Positions 1 through 7,039 of a DNA stretch of 14,643 nucleotides are shown piece by piece. The number at the start of each line of letters is the position of its first letter. The stretch's first letter is position 1. The notes below the pieces were generated by a model that saw only the letters and a program-made list of their open reading frames with translations, was not told the origin of the DNA and searched no databases. The stretch is from Deltaproteobacteria bacterium (GTDB lineage: Bacteria > Desulfobacterota > Binatia > UBA9968). The DNA lies in assembly GCA_016183145.1 (NCBI GenBank), contig JACPFE010000663.1, positions 1 to 14,643 of the forward strand, read 5' to 3'. The position numbers and the translations under genes are program-made.

Positions 1-4
1 CTAT

Positions 5-28
5 CCCTCTCCCGCAAGCGGGCGAGGG
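5..28. terminator. Hairpin beyond the deacetylase stop (terminator or dispersed repeat)
   Basis: CCCTC (5-9) and CCCGC (11-15) pair with GCGGG (18-22) and GAGGG (24-28) around an AA loop, with a single t/c mismatch. The hairpin lies 27 bases beyond the stop codon of the minus-strand deacetylase gene, where a terminator would be expected. No U-run can be seen because the window ends. Sequences of the type CCCTCTCCCGCAAGCGGG are also common as dispersed intergenic palindromes, so this may be a repeat acting as a terminator. Confidence 0.5.
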
Positions 29-55
29 AACACTCAAACAAGAGCTACGAAATTC

Positions 56-967
56 CTACAGACAATTCTTCTTCACCCACTCGACGATCTCGCACCGCTT
101 GGCGAACCAGATATCGGGAAACGACTTGGCGTACTTGATGCACTCGTCGTAAACCTTACCCGTCGCCGGAAACGCCATCTGGCAATGCATCGCCAGCGTC
201 AGCATCTTCGGTTCTTGCGCCGATTCTTCGTAGAGGATATCGAACTCGTCTTTGAAAGATTGAAAAATATCGCGTGCGATGATGCCGCGCCGGTACATAC
301 CCGTATCGTTCAACCCGCTAATCGCGTTTTTGTACGGCACGATGATCATCGTCTTACCGTTGATCTTTACCGGATAGGGATTATCGTCGTTCACGGCGTC
401 GCCGTGCCAGCTGAAACCTTCATCCGCCAAAATGCCCAACGTCCGCTCCGTGTGGCGCATGCCCGAAGTCAGCCACCCCGTCGGCCTGACGCCGACGAAG
501 TCCTGAAACATCTTGGCGCAGGTACGAATCTCTTCGCGCTCCTGTTCTTCGGTAAGATGAATGAGCTGCAAATCCTCGGCGTAGGAATGGCCGACGATCT
601 CATGGCCGCGCTGGTGCACCGCTTTTACCGCCTCGGGATAACGATGGATGCAGAGCGCATTCGTATTGAAAGAAGCCTTGACACCGTACTTGTCCAGTAT
701 GCGCAGAATGCGCCACACCCCGGTCCGTCCGCCGTAGTCGTTCTCGCTGGCGGTCCGGCAATCGTAAAGCGAGACGACGTCGTCTTCCTTGATCGGATTG
801 GACCCGCCGACATGGTGCGTGCGCCTGTGCTTAGGATTCGGTATTTCCGTCCACGCCTCCAAATTTCCCGCCAAAGCTACCGCCAGCCTTGCCCCATGCG
901 GCCATTTGATCTTGATCTTCTTGGCCTTCGAGTAAACATCGTAAAAATCATCATGTTGCGGCATCAT
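56..967 (-). CDS. Polysaccharide deacetylase family protein (PuuE/NodB fold)
   Basis: A 303-residue carbohydrate-esterase-4/NodB-fold protein of the PuuE-like branch, which includes cofactor-independent allantoinases and amide hydrolases as well as sugar deacetylases. The N-terminal strand reads ALAGNLEAW (31-39), as in PuuE relatives, where classical deacetylases have TFDDG. YGGRTGVWRIL (78-88) and GVKASFNTNA (95-104) follow the family pattern. The second motif is GHEIVGHSY (121-129), with paired His for the metal, and RPTGWLTSG (161-169) matches the later family motif. There is no signal peptide, so it is probably cytoplasmic and acts on a small amide or amidated sugar rather than the wall. 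The start is the first of two ATGs, chosen because GAGGAGG (complement of 979-985) lies 11 bases upstream. It is monocistronic here, with its own promoter. Family call is firm; the substrate cannot be read from sequence. Confidence 0.9.
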   Translation of the reverse strand: MMPQHDDFYDVYSKAKKIKIKWPHGARLAVALAGNLEAWTEIPNPKHRRTHHVGGSNPIKEDDVVSLYDCRTASENDYGGRTGVWRILRILDKYGVKASFNTNALCIHRYPEAVKAVHQRGHEIVGHSYAEDLQLIHLTEEQEREEIRTCAKMFQDFVGVRPTGWLTSGMRHTERTLGILADEGFSWHGDAVNDDNPYPVKINGKTMIIVPYKNAISGLNDTGMYRRGIIARDIFQSFKDEFDILYEESAQEPKMLTLAMHCQMAFPATGKVYDECIKYAKSFPDIWFAKRCEIVEWVKKNCL

Positions 968-1011
968 GGCCAGCTATTCCTCCTCGGGTCGAAACAAGAG
1001 TTTTGTTTAAG

Positions 1012-1040
1012 GATATATGGAAATCGCCAGATGGTGTCAA
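1012..1040 (-). promoter_or_regulatory. Sigma70-type promoter of the deacetylase gene
   Basis: On the minus strand a perfect -35 TTGACA (complement of 1035-1040) is followed by 17 bases and TATATC (complement of 1012-1017, 4 of 6 matches to TATAAT). Transcription would start near 1005, about 40 bases upstream of the ATG. An inverted repeat AAACAA-5-TTGTTT (992-1008) lies directly over the predicted start and could be an operator. Pattern reading only. Confidence 0.55.
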
Positions 1041-1044
1041 ACAA

Positions 1045-1429
1045 CGATGCTCGCCCGCTTTACGCACTATGCTTCAGTCTAAGCCGTTTGCTCACCTCCA
1101 ACCGCAGGGTCGACGGCACGCTCACCATACTCTTCGGTCTCTACATCTGCCCGCATCCCGTCAGTGATAATCAAATGGTCAAGCGTTAGATGGTTGGCGC
1201 TGAATCTCCTAACCGTACTCTATGTTGTGGATCGTCACTATATGGGGACAGGTCACATCACGAGCCCACCGGCTTGAAGTGATAATGATCGCTCAGTTTT
1301 GGCTATAGCCCCGACCTTCATAGGCAATGGTACTCGCTGGCAGGTCATTTTTGCAGCAGAATCGATTTACGGCAGAAGTTTAATTATCGGCATTAACTCA
1401 TTGATAGCAAGCAGGAAATCAAGCTGATG
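1045..1429. other. Intergenic spacer without a recognisable gene
   Basis: Most of the 582-base gap between the divergent deacetylase and kinase genes. I see no protein family similarity in any frame, no tRNA fold and no clear long repeat. Around 1238-1258 there is the string ATATGGGGACAGGTCACAT, whose GGGGACAGGTC core I associate with decayed REP/transposase-linked DNA in other genomes. That link is a memory-based impression, not a match I can prove. The open frame across 185-1189 on the plus strand is antisense to the deacetylase and is not considered a gene. Confidence 0.5.
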
Positions 1430-1458
1430 TTGACTTAATTCTGTTTTTTCATTATATT
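1430..1458 (+). promoter_or_regulatory. Strong sigma70-type promoter of the kinase gene
   Basis: TTGACT (1430-1435, 5 of 6 consensus) is separated by exactly 17 bases from TATATT (1453-1458, 5 of 6 consensus), in an AT-rich stretch containing a T6 run. Transcription would start near 1465, giving a leader of about 85 bases before the ATG at 1550. This is the strongest promoter-like sequence I see in the window. Confidence 0.7.
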
Positions 1459-1474
1459 TAGCATAGTTAGCGTA

Positions 1475-1497
1475 CCTAGGAAAGGAAATGCCTTAGG
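1475..1497 (+). promoter_or_regulatory. Leader hairpin presenting an RBS and a two-codon ORF
   Basis: CCTAGG (1475-1480) can pair with the distal six bases of CCTTAGG (1491-1497), with one G-U pair, leaving an 11-base loop AAAGGAAATGC. The loop contains a Shine-Dalgarno-like AAAGGA and the ATG at 1488, whose reading frame is ATG CCT TAG, Met-Pro-stop. ATGCCT (1488-1493) could alternatively pair with AGGCAT (1536-1541) just before the kinase start, so two exclusive folds are possible. The kinase ATG itself has only a weak RBS. Confidence 0.35.
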
Positions 1498-1549
1498 CGA
1501 ATTCAGTTTGCGTTTTTCAGCAACTACACCGTTTCAGGCATGCAAATCG

Positions 1550-2572
1550 ATGGCTATCTACTCCGTCCTGACAAAAAAGGATCTCGCCAAAATTGCCGAT
1601 GAATTCGCGTTGGGCGATTTGACTGCATGGTCTGGTGTCAAGACCGGATCGGTCAATACCCACTACCGCTTGGAAACCAAACGTGGCCGCTATTTCGTAA
1701 GAATTGACGAGGTGAAAAGCGAAATTGAGGTAAAACAGGAAATCGATCTGTTACTTCATATCAAGAAACAGGGGTTTCCATGTGTACAACCTCTGAAAAG
1801 CAAGACCGGCAGGTTTTACCTAGAGCACCAAGGAAAATGCCTCACTGTGAGTCGCTACCTAGATGGGGAGGAGGTAGCTGTTGAAACGATGACCGCCGGG
1901 CAATTGGAAACACTGGGCCATGCCTTGGCTAATCTCCATCTAATCGGCAGGAACTACAAGAAAGGGATCGATAATCGCTTCGGTTTCAATCGGATACTCG
2001 CCACTTACAAAGATATTCGCCGTCAACTGCCGTCTCATTTAAAACATATTGTTCGAGTCCTGGATGATGAGTTCTCATATCTGGAAAACTACTTAGACAA
2101 CAATCTCCCCAAGGGCATTATTCACGGCGACCTCTTTCCCGATAACGTAAAATTCAAGGGAAGCCGACTCGTTGGAGTCATGGATTTCGAAGCCGCCTGT
2201 CGGGGAAAACTTGTTTTCGATCTTGCAACCGCGGTTAACGCGCTCTGTTTCGTCGAACAACGTTACCGCATCGAACGGTTTGAGGCTTTGATTTCCGGCT
2301 ATGAGAGTTTGAGACCCTTGTCCCTGCCAGAATGGGATTCGTTTCCAAATGAGTTGCGTTTTTCCGCGCTGCGATTCACCGTCACGCGCATCAAGGACTT
2401 TTATCTCAAGAAAACCGATGAGAATCTTGGAGTCGACAAAGATTTCAAGGAATTTTATGACCGCCTCTTGATCCTGAGGCGCGAAAAAAGCGGCGGCATG
2501 GAGGACATTCTCCTAGCCATGGCAACCGGGTATGATTATCGAAAGTACCAGAAATCAAAACCTTCCAAGTGA
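1550..2572 (+). CDS. thrB: Homoserine kinase-like APH-fold phosphotransferase (type II ThrB)
   Basis: A 340-residue kinase of the aminoglycoside phosphotransferase/choline kinase fold, closest in pattern to the ThrB homoserine kinases of pseudomonads and rhizobia, which phosphorylate homoserine for threonine synthesis. SVNTHYRLET (34-43) is the nucleotide-loop region seen as G-E-N-T-N-Y in ThrB. The catalytic loop is IHGDLFPDNV (191-200), with D194 as base and N199 for metal. VMDFEAAC (210-217) is the DFG-like metal motif. The ending RFTVTRIKDFYL (275-286) also fits. The ATG at 1550 was preferred to an in-frame TTG at 1508 because MAIYSVLTKKDL resembles known ThrB N-termini; neither has a strong RBS. 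No other threonine gene is nearby. Codons and the upstream region look AT-richer than the rest of the window, compatible with transfer. Another APH-family substrate is the main alternative. Confidence 0.68.
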   Translation: MAIYSVLTKKDLAKIADEFALGDLTAWSGVKTGSVNTHYRLETKRGRYFVRIDEVKSEIEVKQEIDLLLHIKKQGFPCVQPLKSKTGRFYLEHQGKCLTVSRYLDGEEVAVETMTAGQLETLGHALANLHLIGRNYKKGIDNRFGFNRILATYKDIRRQLPSHLKHIVRVLDDEFSYLENYLDNNLPKGIIHGDLFPDNVKFKGSRLVGVMDFEAACRGKLVFDLATAVNALCFVEQRYRIERFEALISGYESLRPLSLPEWDSFPNELRFSALRFTVTRIKDFYLKKTDENLGVDKDFKEFYDRLLILRREKSGGMEDILLAMATGYDYRKYQKSKPSK

Positions 2573-2603
2573 TTGTTCCTCGGTTACCCTCCTCCGCAGA
2601 AAG

Positions 2604-2739
2604 CCGCGGGTGCAAACTCGCGGATGAATGCGAGGTGGGTACCCTCCGTAGCCTTGGCGAAGGAGGGTGCGCTTCGGAGGGTTCCGCCCGACGAAGCGTG
2701 TGGAGCGGTGCTACGGTCTTAAGGCGGTGGGGCTCCACA
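2604..2739. repeat. Cluster of four hairpins between convergent genes
   Basis: Four consecutive inverted repeats fill this spacer. CCGCGGG (2604-2610) pairs with CTCGCGG (2617-2623), one G-U. ACCCTCC (2641-2647) pairs perfectly with GGAGGGT (2662-2668). CGCTTCG (2670-2676) pairs with CGAAGCG (2692-2698), continuing through opposed GA steps (2677-2678 and 2690-2691) to GGG/CCC and a TTCCG loop. TGTGGAGC (2699-2706) pairs perfectly with GCTCCACA (2732-2739). No protein similarity is present. It probably terminates transcription from both sides, and looks like a dispersed structured repeat of the BIME type; whether it is repeated elsewhere cannot be seen here. Confidence 0.65.
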
Positions 2740-2767
2740 TTACCGTCTTTGACTTAAGAATCATTCC

Positions 2768-3154
2768 CTAGGGCGTCGCCTCCAGCTTGCTTATTTTCAA
2801 TCGCGCGTCCCGCCTAATTAGCCGAACCAGTGACCATAAAATCGTCACCGCACCGACCAAGAACAGTACCCTTCCGCCAGTCAATACCACAAAGAAAAAA
2901 TTCAGCTTGACTCTTGCCGTGTTATATCGCTCCCGGTCCTCGTTGATCCGCTGCAGCACCGCTTCATTTTTTTGATGATCAAGCTCCTGAAAATTGCGAT
3001 AAGACTCTTCCAAACCCGTTTGTCCTGATTTGTGCAAGAGGCTTTGGTACTTGGCCGTCTCAATTGCCCCAACCATCCAATTCCCAATTCCCAGCACAAA
3101 ACATACCATTCCAGAAATTAACAAATTGCTCGAATATAGGTCACGGACATTCAT
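2768..3154 (-). CDS. Small membrane protein with two helices and a central coiled coil
   Basis: A 128-residue protein I do not recognise. Residues 11-31 form a hydrophobic helix (LLISGMVCFVLGIGNWMVGAI) and 84-111 a second one (LNFFFVVLTGGRVLFLVGAVTILWSLVR). The roughly 50 residues between them (33-82) are charged and likely helical (for example EESYRNFQELDHQ and RINEDRERYNTARVK), and probably form a coiled coil. The second helix is followed by a basic tail (RLIRRDARLK), so by the positive-inside rule the C-terminus should be cytoplasmic and the coiled coil extracytoplasmic. A GAG triplet close to the ATG may serve as RBS. It converges on the kinase gene and stands apart from secA. The coding call rests on coherent membrane-protein composition; the function is unknown. 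Confidence 0.6.
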   Translation of the reverse strand: MNVRDLYSSNLLISGMVCFVLGIGNWMVGAIETAKYQSLLHKSGQTGLEESYRNFQELDHQKNEAVLQRINEDRERYNTARVKLNFFFVVLTGGRVLFLVGAVTILWSLVRLIRRDARLKISKLEATP

Positions 3155-3163
3155 GCGCTCTAA

Positions 3164-3192
3164 GACTTAGCAAAATTCTGTTTTACGGTCAA
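3164..3192 (-). promoter_or_regulatory. Possible promoter of the small membrane protein gene
   Basis: On the minus strand TTGACC (complement of 3187-3192) lies 17 bases upstream of TAAGTC (complement of 3164-3169), which is preceded by an extended -10 TG. The -35 is good and the -10 hexamer poor. The predicted start would fall nearly at the ATG, giving an almost leaderless message, which lowers confidence. Confidence 0.3.
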
Positions 3193-3306
3193 ATTTTTTC
3201 GAAACCTGGTATGCCGATGGTGCGCAATAGGAGCGGATCTCTCCGGGCAAGCCCGAGGCACCACTGCCGACCCGCTTCGACTCGCTTCCCCTCGATCTTC
3301 CTCGGG

Positions 3307-3344
3307 GTGGTGAGCCTGTCGAACCACGCTTGCTCAGGACAGGC
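3307..3344. repeat. Overlapping inverted repeats downstream of secA
   Basis: GTGGT (3307-3311) pairs with ACCAC (3323-3327), and GCCTGTC (3314-3320) pairs perfectly with GACAGGC (3338-3344), so two hairpins are mutually exclusive. The core GTGAGCCTGTCGAACCA is a type of string I know as a frequent intergenic repeat in several bacterial groups. It lies in the 280-base spacer after the secA stop, with further GC-rich stems at 3244-3253 (GGGC AA GCCC) and about 3383-3402. No T-run follows on the minus strand, so a classical terminator is not evident. Confidence 0.5.
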
Positions 3345-3434
3345 CCTCGATTTTCAGGCGGAATCCCGAGTGAGGGACCCCCGGCTGGGGCCCGAGTCGA
3401 CGGGTCGAATGGAGATATTGCCGAACCCGTACTG

Positions 3435-6400
3435 CTATTTTCCGTGACAGCGCTTGTACTTTTTGCCGCTGCCGCAGGGGCAAGGGGCATTGCGGCCGAT
3501 TTTCTCGCCTTCCCGTCTGCTAGGTCCGGCAGGGTGCGCTTGGATGTTTTCCGCTCCATGGCTCAGAACCATCCGCTGCGGTCGCTGCGCCATGGCGACT
3601 TCCTGCGCGGCGCTCTCCCGGGCGATTTCCACGGTAAAGAGCTTCTGCACGACGTCCTCTTCAATCCGATGGATCATCTCTTCGAACATTTCGAAGCCCT
3701 CTTTCTGATATTCCTGAAGGGGGTTTTTCTGTCCATAACCCCTGAGCCCGATGCCCTCCTTCAGATGATCCATATTAAGGAGATGATCTTTCCACAGGCT
3801 GTCGATGGTTTGCAGCATGATAATTTTCTCAAGCTGCCGTAGCATCGGCGCGCCAAAACGCCTTTCCTTATCTTCGTAGGCTTCAACGGCCCGCTCGGCA
3901 AGCAAATCGGCGATTCCATCAGCGGTCAGGCTGTCTTTCTCGGGTTCGAGGTCCAGTCGCAGATTAAACCGGTGAAAGAATCCTTCGCGCAACCCGATCA
4001 AATCCCACTCCGAAGGATGAAGCTCCTTGTCGGCGTAACCAGACAGCACCTCTTCCGCCAGGCCTCGAGCCATTTCGAGCACTTCCTCTTTTAGGGTCTC
4101 GCCCTTCAGCACCTCCCTGCGTTGGCTGTAAATCACCTCGCGCTGCTTGTTCATGACATCGTCGTACTCCAGGAGATGTTTACGAATGTCAAAGTTATGG
4201 GCTTCGACCTTCTTCTGGGCGTTTTCGATGGCCCGGGTCACCAAACCATGTTCGATGGGCACCCCTTCTTCCATGCCCAGACGGGCCATAATTCCTTGAA
4301 TCCGGTCGGCGCCGAAAATGCGCATCAAGTCATCCTGCAAGGATAGAAAAAAGCGCGAGGAGCCAGGATCGCCCTGACGGCCCGAGCGCCCACGAAGCTG
4401 GTTATCGATGCGCCGGCTTTCGTGACGCTCCGTGCCGAGTATATGCAAGCCTCCGGCAGTGATCACCTGCTCCCGTTCCTCGGCGCATAGCTTGTTGTAC
4501 TCTTGCAGGATCTCGTCGAAACGGTGCCGGTATTCTTCCGGCGCCTTGTCCAGTTGCTCACGAACCTCCTCGACCATGCGCAGGTATTCCTGTCGCTTGC
4601 TCTCATAATTGTCTTGCGCCGATTGAATGGCCTCCTCGTACGGCTTGCGAATCTCTTCACAGCGCTTTTCCGCCTCTTCATAGGCCTGACGCACCGTTTC
4701 GTATTCCTGTACGAGTCCCGCCTGTTCGCTCTCGGCCAACCGCGCCAGGGCGGTTTGAAACTCCAGATCGAGAATGCGTTGTTCATAATTACGCCGTTTT
4801 TCGTCGAGTGCTTCAACGCTCGCTTCTCGCTCGCCGACATTTTGCTGCCAGCGAGCGATCGCCTCGGTAAAATCTCGCCGCGCTTCGGCGAACTCCTCGT
4901 CCGGAGGAGCAGGCATTTCGTTGCCGTCTTCCAGTAGGGCGCTCTCAAACTCTTCCTTCCCCTTTAGATAGCCCTCCGGAATTGCGCGAATTCCGTGGAG
5001 CGCCTCGATGAGCGTCGTCGCCGAAAGATCTTCATAGCCCTGGCGCAGCTCCCGAAACGGAGAAACTTCCCTGATTTCGCGCTGAAGCTCCGTTGAGCGC
5101 TTAAGCGCATCGCCGCGCTGCCGGTCGAAGAGCTCGCCTTCTTTCTGGTAGCGGGCCTCGGCCTTTTTTACTTCTTCGTCGAACTTTTCGCGCAACTCGC
5201 GCAACGAATCTTCATAACGCGCCCCCCCCTGCGCCGGCAGCTTGGCGGCGCGGTTGATCCACTCGTTTTCCATGTCCGAGCGCGCCAAGAATTCGGGATT
5301 GCCTCCCAGTAGAATGTCGGTTCCACGACCGGCCATGTTGGTCGCGATGGTCACCGTGCCGAAGCGGCCGGCCTGGGCGATGATCGACGCCTCAGCTTCG
5401 TGGTTGACGGCGTTGAGAACGTTATGCTTGATCCCCTTTTTCTTGAGCATGCGCGAGAGATGCTCGGATTTCGCCACCGACGTCGTGCCGACCAAAATCG
5501 GTTGACCCTTGCCGTGTCGCTCGGCGATTTCTTCCACCACGGCGTTGAACTTTTCGGCTTCCGTTCGGTATACGACGTCGGCATGGTCGGTCCGAATCAT
5601 ATTTCGATGGGTCGGAATGACCAAGACATCTAGCTTATAGATTTTCTTGAACTCAGGGGCCTCGGTGTCCGCGGTGCCGGTCATCCCCGCGAGTTTCTTG
5701 TACATGCGGAAATAATTTTGAATCGTGATCGTGGCGAGCGTCTGGTTTTCCTCGCGGATATGCACGCGCTCCTTGGCTTCCACCGCCTGGTGCAGTCCGT
5801 CGGACCAGCGCCGCCCCGGCATCAGCCGGCCGGTGAACTCATCGACGATGATCACCTCGCCGTCTTTAACGACGTAATCGATGTCGCGCTTAAAGATCGC
5901 GTGGGCCTTAAGCGCCTGCTGCACATGGTGCAGCGTGTCGATCTGGCGCGGATCGTACAGGTTGTGCACTCCAAGCAGCCGCTCCACTTTGGCCACGCCG
6001 GTTTCGGTCAACATAACCGAACGGCTTTTCTCATCGACGGTATAGTCGCCCTGTTTTTCAATGGCCGCCCGGTCCTCCTGCGACGGGTCACCTTGGATGA
6101 CAGCGCCGCGCTGGAGCTTCGGAATAATGCGGTCGATGAGATAATACTTGTCCGTCGATTCTTCCGCCGGGCCGGAAATGATCAACGGAGTCCTTGCCTC
6201 GTCGATGAGAATATTGTCCACCTCGTCGACGACGGCAAAGTTCAGTTCTCTCTGCACGTATTCTTCCAGCGAGAATTTCATATTGTCGCGCAGGTAGTCG
6301 AAGCCGAATTCGTTATTGGTGCCGTAGGTGATATCGGCGCGATAAGCTTCCTGGCGCGAGATCGCGCGAAGATTCAGATATCGATAATCCTTGGTCAGAA

Positions 6401-7028
6401 ACGTGGGATCAAAAAGATAGCTGGTTTCGTGCACGATCGACGCCACCGTCAAGCCCAGCTTGTGATAAATCGGTCCCATCCACTGCACGTCGCGCCGTGC
6501 TAAATAATCGTTGACCGTAATCAAGTGGGCGCCCCGGCCGGTGAGCGCGTTTAGATACAACGCTAGGGTCGCCACCAGCGTCTTGCCCTCACCGGTCTTC
6601 ATCTCACCGATTTTGCCCTCGTGAAGGACCGCTCCGCCGATCAATTGCACGTCGAAATGGCGCAGGCCGATGGTGCGCCGCGAGGCCTCGCGCACGGCCG
6701 CGAATGCTTCCGGCAGGATTTCCTGAAGGACATTGTTTTCCGACTCGCGCAGCGCCTTGTCGGCTTCCTCGCTGCGACTTTTAAGCTCCTCGCGCTCTTC
6801 GATATCGGCCGTCGACGCGGCGGCTTGGGCTTCTTCCAGAGCAGCCCGCGCTTCCTCGGTCCCTTCGCGAATACGCTTTTTGAACTCGTCAGTTTTGGCT
6901 TTGAGCTCCGCGTCGCTCATTTTTCGGAAATCGGCTTCCAAAGCGTTGATTGCGTCCACGTAAGGACGAATGCGCTTGACTTCGCGGTCGTTCTTAGTGC
7001 CGACGATTTTTTTGATTAGACCGAGCAT
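3435..7028 (-). CDS. secA: Preprotein translocase ATPase SecA with expanded VAR subdomain
   Basis: SecA couples ATP hydrolysis to pushing unfolded preproteins through SecYEG. Landmarks: Walker A MKTGEGKT (143-150), GTNNEFGFDYLRDNM (236-250), Walker B DEVDNILIDEARTP (268-281), preprotein-binding region from about 282, VDEFTGRLMPGRRWSDG (395-411), MAGRGTDILLGG (565-576), TERHESRRIDNQLRGRSGRQGD (866-887), helical scaffold and wing to about 1130, and the C-terminal zinc/SecB site CPC...CH (C1183, C1185, C1194, H1195). At 1197 residues it is about 300 longer than E. coli SecA. From recalled alignment, about 250 of the extra residues lie in the variable (VAR) subdomain of NBD2 (577-857), about 45 near the N-terminus (56-100) and about 18 near 201-224. 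All motifs are intact. It is the last gene of the long minus-strand run, 11 bases after a short MurI-like ORF. Its own RBS is weak. Confidence 0.98.
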   Translation of the reverse strand: MLGLIKKIVGTKNDREVKRIRPYVDAINALEADFRKMSDAELKAKTDEFKKRIREGTEEARAALEEAQAAASTADIEEREELKSRSEEADKALRESENNVLQEILPEAFAAVREASRRTIGLRHFDVQLIGGAVLHEGKIGEMKTGEGKTLVATLALYLNALTGRGAHLITVNDYLARRDVQWMGPIYHKLGLTVASIVHETSYLFDPTFLTKDYRYLNLRAISRQEAYRADITYGTNNEFGFDYLRDNMKFSLEEYVQRELNFAVVDEVDNILIDEARTPLIISGPAEESTDKYYLIDRIIPKLQRGAVIQGDPSQEDRAAIEKQGDYTVDEKSRSVMLTETGVAKVERLLGVHNLYDPRQIDTLHHVQQALKAHAIFKRDIDYVVKDGEVIIVDEFTGRLMPGRRWSDGLHQAVEAKERVHIREENQTLATITIQNYFRMYKKLAGMTGTADTEAPEFKKIYKLDVLVIPTHRNMIRTDHADVVYRTEAEKFNAVVEEIAERHGKGQPILVGTTSVAKSEHLSRMLKKKGIKHNVLNAVNHEAEASIIAQAGRFGTVTIATNMAGRGTDILLGGNPEFLARSDMENEWINRAAKLPAQGGARYEDSLRELREKFDEEVKKAEARYQKEGELFDRQRGDALKRSTELQREIREVSPFRELRQGYEDLSATTLIEALHGIRAIPEGYLKGKEEFESALLEDGNEMPAPPDEEFAEARRDFTEAIARWQQNVGEREASVEALDEKRRNYEQRILDLEFQTALARLAESEQAGLVQEYETVRQAYEEAEKRCEEIRKPYEEAIQSAQDNYESKRQEYLRMVEEVREQLDKAPEEYRHRFDEILQEYNKLCAEEREQVITAGGLHILGTERHESRRIDNQLRGRSGRQGDPGSSRFFLSLQDDLMRIFGADRIQGIMARLGMEEGVPIEHGLVTRAIENAQKKVEAHNFDIRKHLLEYDDVMNKQREVIYSQRREVLKGETLKEEVLEMARGLAEEVLSGYADKELHPSEWDLIGLREGFFHRFNLRLDLEPEKDSLTADGIADLLAERAVEAYEDKERRFGAPMLRQLEKIIMLQTIDSLWKDHLLNMDHLKEGIGLRGYGQKNPLQEYQKEGFEMFEEMIHRIEEDVVQKLFTVEIARESAAQEVAMAQRPQRMVLSHGAENIQAHPAGPSRREGEKIGRNAPCPCGSGKKYKRCHGK

Positions 7029-7039
7029 AAATTCAGCCG

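Noticed and set aside
185..1189. Long plus-strand open frame (334 codons)
   Set aside because: Almost entirely antisense to the well-supported deacetylase gene. Its translation is Arg/His-rich without family motifs, as expected of a shadow frame.
1513..1522. Second copy of the terminal repeat of the 14475-14619 element
   Set aside because: Only ten bases (TTTTTCAGCA) match, and no partner repeat is found; chance is sufficient.
2445..2757. Short frames on both strands through the hairpin cluster
   Set aside because: They consist of inverted-repeat sequence and parts of the kinase end, with compositions unlike real proteins.
5718..6503. Plus-strand open frame (261 codons)
   Set aside because: Antisense to conserved SecA motifs; no recognisable domain.
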